64,000 nucleotides of DNA, taken from positions 248,001 through 312,000 of the forward strand of contig NZ_CP093443.1 of assembly GCF_026168515.1 (NCBI RefSeq), read 5' to 3'. Position 1 is the first letter of the stretch. Each line of letters begins with the position of its first letter. A model generated the notes under the pieces. It worked only from the letters and a program-made list of their open reading frames with translations, searched no databases and was not told the origin of the DNA. This document shows, piece by piece, positions 1 to 7,003 of this stretch. The position numbers and the translations under genes were made by a program. The DNA is from Brevibacterium spongiae. Its GTDB lineage: Bacteria; Actinomycetota; Actinomycetes; Actinomycetales; Brevibacteriaceae.

Positions 1-402
1 CTGCGGAAATTCCGCGAGCACGTCTTCGACGTCTTCGATGCGCTCGCATCGGGTGGCAGCGTGCCCCAACGCAGCCTCGACACCATCACCGAGGCGCATG
101 CCCGGAGCCTGCAGAAGTTCGGTTTCCGTGCTCCTGATGGGCCGTCCGACACTGCGGGACGGATCGCCCCGCTCGTCAGAGACTGGCCCGATACCTGGAG
201 CACGAAGGCGCTGATCGCACTGTTCGCCCAATCGGCGATCGACGAACTCACCGGAACCCGCCTCGACCGCCTCAAGTCCTGCCCGAGCTGCCACTGGCTC
301 TTCATCGACACCTCACGCAACCGCAGCCGCCGCTGGTGCTCGATGCAGACGTGCGGGGGACGGGACAAAGCCCTGCGCCACTACCGCCGCACCCGACCCT
401 GA
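1..402 (+). CDS. CGNR zinc finger domain protein, 5' end cut off by window
   Basis: The reading frame is open from the first base of the window, so the N-terminal part lies outside. The visible 133 residues hold the end of an ABATE-type ligand domain and a C-terminal CGNR zinc finger. The finger is clear: CPSC, then LFIDTSRNRSRRWCSM, then CGGR, giving two CxxC-type metal pairs followed by a basic tail ending HYRRTRP. The family's name-giving CGNR is CGGR here. Proteins of this family are presumed DNA-binding transcription factors, common in actinobacteria and often beside catabolic or stress genes. The stop is 313 bp before the next gene, so it is probably the last gene of its unit. The target is not known. 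Confidence 0.9.
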   Translation: MRKFREHVFDVFDALASGGSVPQRSLDTITEAHARSLQKFGFRAPDGPSDTAGRIAPLVRDWPDTWSTKALIALFAQSAIDELTGTRLDRLKSCPSCHWLFIDTSRNRSRRWCSMQTCGGRDKALRHYRRTRP

Positions 403-715
403 GCGCACCCGACCCTGATTCTCCCGCCGACGGTGAACTGATCCTGACGGCGAACTGGCCCCGGCGGAGACGTCGGGTCGGCGGTGATCGTCGCCCCGCC
501 TCGGCGAAGTGGTGGAGGTGCTGCCGATGACGACACGGGTGTCCGAAATCTGCGACAGATTTTTTCCGACACACCCGCAAGCTCACCGAAATCGACGTAA
601 GGTCGCTCATAGCGGGAGCCGACTCGGCGCTCGCCGGCAGTGACGCCGTCCTTCGATGAGAACCAACTGTCCTGCGCGGACCCACAGCGCCCGACGACGA
701 TGTCTGGAGAAGATC
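403..715. other. Gene-free gap with an imperfect hairpin
   Basis: No coding frame here looks real on either strand. Bases 534-588 can fold into an imperfect hairpin (GGTGTCCGAAATCTG against CAGATTTTTTCCGACACACC, with the T-run in the right arm bulged). It could be a terminator of the CGNR gene or a leader structure of the permease downstream. I see no clear promoter. Confidence 0.35.
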
Positions 716-2230
716 ATGCCCACACTGCGACAGCAGCTGTTCCGGATCAAACCGGTCCCACGGCAGAAGGAAGATGTCGAGACCGACCTTAAGCGCACGA
801 TCGGCCTGTTCTCGCTGACGATGGTCGGCGTCGGATCGACGATCGGCACCGGCATCTTCTTCATCCTCTCCGAGTCCGTTCCCGTGGCGGGCCCGGCCGT
901 GATCTGGTCATTTGTCATCGCAGGGGCTGTCGCCGGCCTCGCCGTCATCTGCTACGCCGAGCTCGCCGGGTCCGTCCCGGTCTCCGGATCTTCGTACTCC
1001 TATGCCTACGCGACCCTGGGTGAGCTGCCCGCGATGGGCGTGGCGGCCTGCCTCCTCCTCGAATACGGCGTCGCAGGAGCCGCCGTCGCCGTCGGCTGGT
1101 CGCAATACGTCAACCAGTTGCTGTTCAATCTCTTCGGCTTCGAGATTCCGCACGCCCTGGCCTACGCGCCCGAGGAGGGCGGAATCGTCAACCTCCCGGC
1201 CATCCTGCTGCTCGCGATGTGCTGCTTCCTGCTGGTGCGCGGCACCGGCGAATCCATTGTCGTCAACGCGATCATGGTGTGCCTGAAGATCGGCGTGCTC
1301 ATCTTCTTCGTCTGCGTCGGCGTGACCGGCTGGGACTCGAACAACTTCGCCGATTTCGCGCCCTTCGGCATCTCCGGCGTCGTCGCCGGATCGGGGCTGA
1401 TCTTCTTCAGCTACGTCGGCATGGACGCCGTCGCCACGGCCGGTGACGAGACGAAGAACCCGAAGAAGACGATGCCCAGAGCCCTCATCGCCGCCCTCAT
1501 CATCGTCACTTCCGTCTACGTCCTCGTCGCCGTCGCCGCTCTGTCCGCCCAGCCGTGGGAGGAATTCGACGGTCAGACCGCAGGCCTGTCGGCCATCCTC
1601 GAGAACATCGTCGGCTCCCAATGGCCGGGCACTGTCGTCGCTGCAGGCGCGGTGATCTCGATCTTCTCCGTCACGCTCGTATCGATCTACGGTCAGTCCC
1701 GGATCCTGTTCACGATGGCCGGCGACGGAATGATGCCCAAGCTCTTCCGCGAGGTCAATCCCCGCACGCTGACCCCGGTCAAGGGCACAATCGTCGTCAG
1801 CGTCGTCATCGCGATCCTGGCCGGATTCATTCCGTTGAACTTCCTCGCCGAGATGACCTCGATCGGCACCCTCGTCGCCTTCGTCGTCGTGTCCCTGGCC
1901 GTGATCATCCTCCGCGTGCGCGAACCGAACCTCGAACGCGGTTTCAAGGTTCCGTTCTATCCCGTGCTGCCGGTCCTGTCGATCATCGGCTGCTTCTGGA
2001 TCATCTCGAGCCTGCAGCTGATCACGATCGTCGTCTTCGTCATCTGGACGGCCTTCATCCTCGGCCTGTACTTCATCTTCGGCCGCAAGTCCTCCGTCCT
2101 CGGCAAACAGCTCGCCGAGGCGGGGCACCGCGGTCCCGATTCCACGCGTTCCAACGGCCCCAACTCGACGGGACCCGACTCCACGGGTCCCAACTCCACC
2201 GGTTCCGACTCCACAGGAGGAGACAAATGA
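716..2230 (+). CDS. APC superfamily amino acid permease
   Basis: This 504-residue inner-membrane protein has about 12 hydrophobic segments and the amino acid-polyamine-organocation opening: KRTIGLFSLTMVGVGSTIGTGIFF, i.e. the unwound first helix with GxxxGxGIF that binds the substrate's carboxylate and amino groups. It should import an amino acid by proton or cation symport; the substrate cannot be told. The start at 716 was chosen over an in-frame ATG at 656 because GGAGA lies 5 nt upstream and the extra 20 residues are basic and unlike the family. The last 30 residues after the final helix are a Ser/Thr/Gly-rich repeat tail (see repeat at 2158). The stop overlaps the start of the next gene by ATGA, so the two are translationally coupled. 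Confidence 0.93.
   Translation: MPTLRQQLFRIKPVPRQKEDVETDLKRTIGLFSLTMVGVGSTIGTGIFFILSESVPVAGPAVIWSFVIAGAVAGLAVICYAELAGSVPVSGSSYSYAYATLGELPAMGVAACLLLEYGVAGAAVAVGWSQYVNQLLFNLFGFEIPHALAYAPEEGGIVNLPAILLLAMCCFLLVRGTGESIVVNAIMVCLKIGVLIFFVCVGVTGWDSNNFADFAPFGISGVVAGSGLIFFSYVGMDAVATAGDETKNPKKTMPRALIAALIIVTSVYVLVAVAALSAQPWEEFDGQTAGLSAILENIVGSQWPGTVVAAGAVISIFSVTLVSIYGQSRILFTMAGDGMMPKLFREVNPRTLTPVKGTIVVSVVIAILAGFIPLNFLAEMTSIGTLVAFVVVSLAVIILRVREPNLERGFKVPFYPVLPVLSIIGCFWIISSLQLITIVVFVIWTAFILGLYFIFGRKSSVLGKQLAEAGHRGPDSTRSNGPNSTGPDSTGPNSTGSDSTGGDK
2158..2217 (+). repeat. Four 15-bp in-frame repeats, permease C-terminal tail
   Basis: The sequence encodes PNSTG, PDSTG, PNSTG, SDSTG in tandem, from imperfect 15-bp units. 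An upstream GPDSTR looks like a decayed further copy. The tail is predicted cytoplasmic and disordered. Confidence 0.85.
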
Positions 2231-3144
2231 GCATCGTCGTCGGCATCGCCCCAGGTCAGGACAACCAGGCGGCAATCGAGCTCGGGATCGTCCTCGCTCG
2301 CACCTACGGACATCGGATCGTGGCAACCTCGATCGACTCCGCCGCGTTCCCGATGACTCCCGTGCATTTCGAGAGCCAATACGAGAAGAAATTCCGCAAG
2401 GTCGCCGAGGCGGCCCTCGACGATGCGCGTGCGCTCATTCCCAGCGATATCGAGTCCGAGATCGTCCTCCACACCTCACGCTCGTCCCGGCGCGGCCTGC
2501 TCGAGATGTGCGAGAAGGCCGACGCCTACCGGCTCGTCGTCGGTCCCTCAGCAGACGGAAAGCCCGGCAGGATCGGTCTCGGATCGGTGTCGAACGGCCT
2601 GCTCCACAGTGCCAGGCTGCCCGTCGCCCTGGCCCCGTCCGGCTACCGTGCCCCGGAGGGGGCGACGCTGGAGAGGATCACGGCGGCGTATTCGGGTTCG
2701 ACCACCTCGGCGAACCTCATCCTCGGGGCCGCCATGGTCTCTGCGCAGTCGAACGTGCCGTTCCGCATCGCCTCGTTCGCACCGCGCTCGCGGGTGGTCG
2801 CGTCTGCGAACGTCCCCTTCGATATGGAGTCGAGCGTCGTCGACGAGTGGACGAAGACCGTCCAGCGCGACACGGACAAGATTCTGTGCTCGATCGAGCA
2901 GCTGCACATCAAGCCTGGTGAGACGGATGTCGTCGTAGGAACGGGCGTCGATTGGGCCGCGGCGCTGACGGCGGTCGAGTGGCAGCACCCGGAAGTGATG
3001 ATGCTCGGATCATCTGGCTTGGGTGCGCTCAAGCGGGTGTCGCTGGGCAGCCATGCGATGCGGATCCTGCAGAACTCGCCGGTGCCGATTATCGTCGTGC
3101 CGAGGCGCGCGAAGGCCGATTACATCCGCCAGCAGACCGTGTGA
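2227..3144 (+). CDS. Universal stress protein, tandem Usp domains
   Basis: This 305-residue cytoplasmic protein has two UspA-like alpha/beta domains (about 1-140 and 150-300). The second ends with the ATP-binding pattern GSSGLGALKRVSLGSHAMRIL followed by SPVPIIVVP, a good match to the G-2x-G-9x-G(S/T) signature. The first domain has a similar GLGSVSNGLLHSARLPVALAP. Two-domain Usps are common in actinobacteria and bind ATP, acting in starvation or stress survival. It overlaps the permease by four bases. Coupling of a Usp to a transporter suggests a role in modulating or reporting on that transporter; this is an inference, not a known function. Confidence 0.92.
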   Translation: MSIVVGIAPGQDNQAAIELGIVLARTYGHRIVATSIDSAAFPMTPVHFESQYEKKFRKVAEAALDDARALIPSDIESEIVLHTSRSSRRGLLEMCEKADAYRLVVGPSADGKPGRIGLGSVSNGLLHSARLPVALAPSGYRAPEGATLERITAAYSGSTTSANLILGAAMVSAQSNVPFRIASFAPRSRVVASANVPFDMESSVVDEWTKTVQRDTDKILCSIEQLHIKPGETDVVVGTGVDWAAALTAVEWQHPEVMMLGSSGLGALKRVSLGSHAMRILQNSPVPIIVVPRRAKADYIRQQTV

Positions 3145-3522
3145 GCGGTGCGGGAGGTCCCGCGCGCACACCTCTGTCGCCGAGGCCTCCAAGCCAGGTG
3201 GCGGCAGGTGGTGTGAGCGGGTTCGGCTCGAGCATCGGTCACCGTTGGCGGCGAATCCTCCCGTTCCCGGTACGTCCGACGGTCCGCGACGCATCCCCCA
3301 CCGGGAGCGGCTCAACATCCTGCAGGAACGCGATGTTGTGCCGCGAACGGTGAGGGATGCCCGAGTCTCGGGTCAGCTGTGGGCGGCCCGCGGCCACCGT
3401 TGTCGAGCAAATTCCGGCTGGGAGTGTCCAATGCTTGAGCGGTTCCAATTTGGACTAGCTGGTTTCGCTAGCGTGAGGTCTGGTCACAACGACGTGACTG
3501 ACTGAAAGTAGAGAGGAACCGT
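3145..3522. other. Gene-free gap with promoter region
   Basis: No credible gene on either strand. The right end probably carries the promoter and operator of the downstream FAH gene (see inverted repeats at 3445-3471). Confidence 0.5.
3445..3471. promoter_or_regulatory. Two adjacent inverted repeats upstream of FAH gene
   Basis: CCAATTTGG (3445-3453) is a perfect palindrome and is followed at once by CTAGC (3455-3459), seven bases, GCTAG (3467-3471). They lie 52-78 bp before the start codon, where an operator would be expected. No regulator gene is adjacent. Confidence 0.4.
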
Positions 3523-4374
3523 ATGGAACTGCTGCGCTTGGGGCCGCTCGGACACGAGATTCCGGTGATCCGCCACGACGGGGTCTGCTTCGACCTTCGC
3601 CCGCTCACTCACGACATCGACCCGAACTTCTTCGCCGCAGACGGCATCGAACGAGCCCGCGCTGCACTCGACGCCGGTGAACTTGAACCGCTGGCCGGAG
3701 CCGACGAGTTGCGCATCGGTGCGCCGCTGTCCAGGCCGTCTTCCATTGTGTGCGTCGGCATGAACTACGCTGCCCACGCCCGCGAGGCGGGAGCCGAGCC
3801 GCCTGAGCGTCCCGTCATCTTCTTCAAGATGCCCTCGACGATCGCCGGACCCACCGACCCGCTCGAGCTGCCGCCGTCTGCGACGAAGGCTGACTGGGAG
3901 GTCGAGCTGGGAGTGGTCATCGGTGCGCGGGCCTACAGAGTCGCCTCGGCGGAGGCGGGACTCGACTACGTCGCCGGGTACGTGCTGGCGAACGACCTGT
4001 CCGAACGTCGCCTGCAGATTGAGGAGTCCGGAGGGCAGTGGTCGAAGGGGAAGAACCTGCCAGGGTTCACTCCGTTGGGGCCGTGGATCCGCCCCGCCGC
4101 CGAGGTGGACCCCGGTGACCTGCGACTGCGCAGCTGGATCAACGGCGAAGTCCGGCAGGATTCGTCGACGAGCGACCTCATCTTCTCCGCCGGCGAGATC
4201 ATCCACCAGCTCAGCCAAGCGATGGCCTTCGAGCCGGGTGACGTCATCCTGACCGGCACTCCGCAGGGCGTCGCGCTGTCGGGCAAGTACCCATATCTGG
4301 CCGACGGAGACGTCGTGGAACTCGAACTCGACGGACTCGGACGGCACCGGCAGGTCGTGACCGTCACCGAGTGA
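3523..4374 (+). CDS. Fumarylacetoacetate hydrolase family protein
   Basis: This 283-residue soluble enzyme shows the full FAH fold: a small N-terminal domain (1-70), then VCVGMNYAAHAREAG, FFKMPST, DWEVELGVVIG with the two metal-binding Glu residues, NDLSERRLQ with the metal Asp, KGKNLPGFTPLGPWI with the catalytic Lys, and TGTPQG near the C-terminus. Family members with this layout hydrolyse acylpyruvates, decarboxylate oxaloacetate or handle 2-hydroxyhepta-2,4-dienedioate; the sequence alone does not decide between them. GAGAGGAACC gives a good ribosome site. It is a single-gene unit with a strong terminator behind it. Confidence 0.92.
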   Translation: MELLRLGPLGHEIPVIRHDGVCFDLRPLTHDIDPNFFAADGIERARAALDAGELEPLAGADELRIGAPLSRPSSIVCVGMNYAAHAREAGAEPPERPVIFFKMPSTIAGPTDPLELPPSATKADWEVELGVVIGARAYRVASAEAGLDYVAGYVLANDLSERRLQIEESGGQWSKGKNLPGFTPLGPWIRPAAEVDPGDLRLRSWINGEVRQDSSTSDLIFSAGEIIHQLSQAMAFEPGDVILTGTPQGVALSGKYPYLADGDVVELELDGLGRHRQVVTVTE

Positions 4375-4411
4375 GATGTCTTCTCGCCTGCACGTGTAGG
4401 CGGTGAATGCG

Positions 4412-4445
4412 ACGAGCGGCGCACCGGTGATGGTGCGCCGCTCGT
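4412..4445. terminator. Hairpin terminator after FAH gene
   Basis: Perfect 14-bp arms, ACGAGCGGCGCACC and GGTGCGCCGCTCGT, around a six-base loop. There is no T-run, as is usual in high-GC actinobacteria. The opposite-strand gene ends at 4496, so it may serve both directions. Confidence 0.8.
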
Positions 4446-4495
4446 GTCAGCGATCGACGTCAGCGAGATGACGTCAGATCAGGGAGTTGCCGGGA

Positions 4496-4897
4496 TCAGC
4501 GGTTCTGGTCGAATCCGCCCTGCTGACCGCTCTGGTCCTGGCCGCCGAAACCGTCCTGACCCTGCTGTCCTCCGGGCTGTCCACCCTGTTCGCGGACATT
4601 GCCGCCGAACCCGCCGGACTGCTGTCCGTCCTGACCCTGCTGGCCGCGGTCGTCGCCGAAGTCGCCGGCATTCTGGCCGCCCTGGGCCTGTTCTCCCTGG
4701 CCGCCGAATCCGCCCTGAGCCTGCTGGCTCTGGCCCTGGTCCTGCTGATCTACACCGGGCTGGCCGCCCTGCTCGCGGTCATCGCCACCGAAGCCGCCCT
4801 GCTGCTGACCCTGCTGTCCGCCGGGCTGTCCGCCCTGCTGGTTCTCGAAATCGTTCTGACCGTTGTCGTTGTTGCCTGCGAAATCGTTCGATCCCAT
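4496..4897 (-). CDS. Gly/Gln-rich low-complexity protein
   Basis: This 133-residue protein is built almost only of G, Q, D and N after its first 20 residues, in irregular repeats such as GGQPGGQQGQ, GGFGGDDREQGGQPG and GGFGGQ. It has no signal peptide, no membrane segment and no cysteines, and should be fully disordered. The start at 4897 (MGSNDFAGNND) was preferred over a longer frame from 4978 because GAGGAG sits 7 nt upstream. The complementary strand reads as a leucine-rich hydrophobic frame, but this is the shadow of CAG/GGC-rich codons. I know no function. Its composition recalls hydrophilin-like or phase-separating proteins. Confidence 0.75.
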   Translation of the reverse strand: MGSNDFAGNNDNGQNDFENQQGGQPGGQQGQQQGGFGGDDREQGGQPGVDQQDQGQSQQAQGGFGGQGEQAQGGQNAGDFGDDRGQQGQDGQQSGGFGGNVREQGGQPGGQQGQDGFGGQDQSGQQGGFDQNR

Positions 4898-5108
4898 GTC
4901 CAACTCCTCATTCGGTGACGAATCATCGCTGTCTGCGACTTGCTTGTCAGTCTTGGGCACACGCAGATCGGCTGGCAATGGAGTTCAAGGAATGTTGCGC
5001 GATGTTCGCTCGCCCCACAACTGCCGTTCAATCAGAGCGACTTTCCAAGGCGACTTTGCTTTCTGCGGCATTTCGCGACCGCTCGGCAACGTTGGTGGAG
5101 AGAAGATG

Positions 5109-5128
5109 GATGTGGTCTGAACCACATC
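5109..5128. promoter_or_regulatory. FadR/LldR-like operator before DUF3311-symporter pair
   Basis: GATGTGGT, CTGA, ACCACATC is a perfect 8-bp inverted repeat with a 4-base centre, 49 bp before the start of the next gene. TGGT-N-ACCA operators are typical of GntR/FCD regulators such as FadR, PdhR and LldR. No such regulator is adjacent; the nearest visible FCD protein is at 23205. Confidence 0.55.
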
Positions 5129-5177
5129 GGTCGGGCCGCCGGCCGAGCAGACCGGCCGAACGAGTGCGGGAGGCATA

Positions 5178-5480
5178 ATGAGCACACCCGAATCCGACAC
5201 ACAACGGGTGACGAAAGGTCGTGTCACAGTCTGGGCGATTCTCTGCCTCATCCCGGTGATCGCCGCCTTCGTCTTCCAGTGGTTGCCGATCTTCAACGGC
5301 CCACATCTGTTCCTCGGTCTGCCGACCATCCTGTGGTGGACCTGCATTCCCGGCAGCCTCCTCGTGACCGGGATCCTCCTGATCATCGAGAAGACCCGTC
5401 CCGACCTCGAACGACAGAGCCACCTCGATGACCTCGCCCTCGAGGCGGCCGAGCGGCGCGAAGACGGGGAGGAGGACTGA
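5178..5480 (+). CDS. DUF3311 small membrane protein
   Basis: The 100-residue product has two transmembrane helices (about 17-37 and 47-67), with PxxFNGPHLFLGLPTILWW between them, and a charged C-terminal tail. DUF3311 proteins are usually encoded directly before sodium:solute symporters of the monocarboxylate type and are taken to be an accessory subunit, as is the case here with a gap of one base. GGGAGG lies 7 nt before the ATG. A palindromic operator lies just upstream. Confidence 0.9.
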   Translation: MSTPESDTQRVTKGRVTVWAILCLIPVIAAFVFQWLPIFNGPHLFLGLPTILWWTCIPGSLLVTGILLIIEKTRPDLERQSHLDDLALEAAERREDGEED

Positions 5481-5481
5481 G

Positions 5482-6930
5482 ATGAGCACAGTCGAAATCG
5501 TCACCCTCGGCGGAATCGTCCTCGTCGCGATCCTCGGACTCATCGGACGCAAGAAGCCCAACGCGGACCTCTCCGAGTGGACCGTCGGCGGCCGGCGCTT
5601 CGGTGTGGCCACCACCTGGCTGCTTCAGGCCGGCGAAACCTTCACCACCTTCACCTTCCTCGGCACCGCCGGGCTCGTAGTCTCCGGAGGCGCCGCCGCC
5701 TTTTATTCGATGCCCTACGTCCCCCTGGGCTACCTGGTCCTCTACTTCATCGGCCCGAAGATCTGGCGCATGGCCAAAGCACGTGGTCATCTGACTCAGG
5801 CCGACTTCCTCGAGCACAGCTACTCCTCACGTACTCTCGGCGTCATCGCCGGTGTCTGCGGAGTCGTCTTCCTGCTGCCCTACCTGCAGCTGCAGATCAC
5901 CGGGCTCGGGCTCATCGTCCAACTCGTCACCGGCAACCGCACCACCGGAGTGTGGTCGATGGTCATCGCCTTCATCCTCGTCGTCGCCTTCGTCCTGTGG
6001 TCGGGACTGCGCGGAGTCGCCACGACCGCCTACTTCAAAGACGCGCTCATGCTCGTCATGCTCTTCGTCGTCTGCATCTCGATCCCCATCCATTTCACCG
6101 GCGGATTCACCAATGTATTCGACACCGTCGCCGCCACCATGCCCGAGCTCCTGAGCGTCCACGGCACCGAGGAATATGGCATCCCCTGGTACATCTCGAA
6201 CATGGCGATCAGTGCGATCGGCGTGGCCTTTGTGACCTTGCCGCACATGTGGCCGCCGATCCTCGCAGCCCGCAGCTCCGCAGTTCTGCGCCAGAACTAC
6301 CTGTGGCTGCCGATCTACAACACCTTCATCGTCCTGCCCCTCATCGTCGGCTACGTGGCCGTCGTCATCCTCGGCAGGAATACCGACGCCGACTCCGCGC
6401 TGCTTCACCTCGCAGGACAGATGTTCCCCGACTGGGTGATCGGAATCCTCGCCGTCGCCGGTATCACCACCGCCATGGTGCCTTCGGCCGCGCTGCTCAT
6501 CGGCATCTCGACACTCGCCTCGCGCAACGTCTTCCGGATCAAATCCGACCGACACCAATTCACCGCCACACAGCTCATCGTGGTCGTCGCTACCGGGCTG
6601 TCCCTGCTGCTTGCCATCGTGATGCCGGACCTGCTTGCCAACCTGCTGCTATTGACGTTTTCCGGCCTCGACCAGCTGGCCCCGGCGATCGCCGCAGCGA
6701 TCTTCTTCCGCGGCCGCCTCAGCGTCAACTCGATCATCGCAGGTATCGCTGCGGGACTCATCGTCGTCATCGCATATACCTTCTGGCTGCCTCTGCCGTG
6801 GGCGATCAGCGAAGGCATCATCGGACTCGGCGTCAACATCGTGATCGTCGCGATCTGCGAAGCTGTGCGTGCCGGCGTCGGACGGTCGACGCCGTCCGCA
6901 TCGGCGGAGGCTGTCGGTCCGCGCGCATAG
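5482..6930 (+). CDS. Sodium:solute symporter (SSS family), MctP-like
   Basis: This 482-residue integral membrane protein has 13 or so hydrophobic segments. The N-terminal DLSEWTVGGRRFGVATTWLLQAGETFTTFTFLG is the family pattern around helices 1-2 that forms part of the sodium and substrate sites. The start at 5482 follows GGGGAGGAGGAC and sits one base after the DUF3311 stop; the longer frame from 5428 would overlap that gene. Partners of DUF3311 are mostly monocarboxylate (lactate, pyruvate, acetate) transporters, so that class is the best guess. The C-terminal 20 residues are polar and unremarkable. Confidence 0.92.
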   Translation: MSTVEIVTLGGIVLVAILGLIGRKKPNADLSEWTVGGRRFGVATTWLLQAGETFTTFTFLGTAGLVVSGGAAAFYSMPYVPLGYLVLYFIGPKIWRMAKARGHLTQADFLEHSYSSRTLGVIAGVCGVVFLLPYLQLQITGLGLIVQLVTGNRTTGVWSMVIAFILVVAFVLWSGLRGVATTAYFKDALMLVMLFVVCISIPIHFTGGFTNVFDTVAATMPELLSVHGTEEYGIPWYISNMAISAIGVAFVTLPHMWPPILAARSSAVLRQNYLWLPIYNTFIVLPLIVGYVAVVILGRNTDADSALLHLAGQMFPDWVIGILAVAGITTAMVPSAALLIGISTLASRNVFRIKSDRHQFTATQLIVVVATGLSLLLAIVMPDLLANLLLLTFSGLDQLAPAIAAAIFFRGRLSVNSIIAGIAAGLIVVIAYTFWLPLPWAISEGIIGLGVNIVIVAICEAVRAGVGRSTPSASAEAVGPRA

Positions 6931-7003
6931 GAAACGGACCATGTCGACGGTGGGCAACCTCGGTCCGGTGATCCTCAGTGAAGGCGAACGTACCGACAGA
7001 GAC

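Noticed and set aside
1555..2226. Extension of the Usp gene upstream to 1555
   Set aside because: The upstream part is an Arg/His-rich out-of-frame reading of the permease; the Usp fold begins at the ATG overlapping the permease stop.
908..2326. A 472-codon minus-strand frame opposite the APC permease
   Set aside because: Composition (Asp/Gly/His/Arg-rich) is that of an antisense shadow; the plus strand has a clear permease.
4487..4918. Hydrophobic plus-strand frame rich in Leu, Ala and Val
   Set aside because: It is the complement of CAG/GGC repeats in the Gly/Gln-rich gene, which has a good ribosome site; a real membrane protein would not be so purely Leu/Ala/Ser/Thr.
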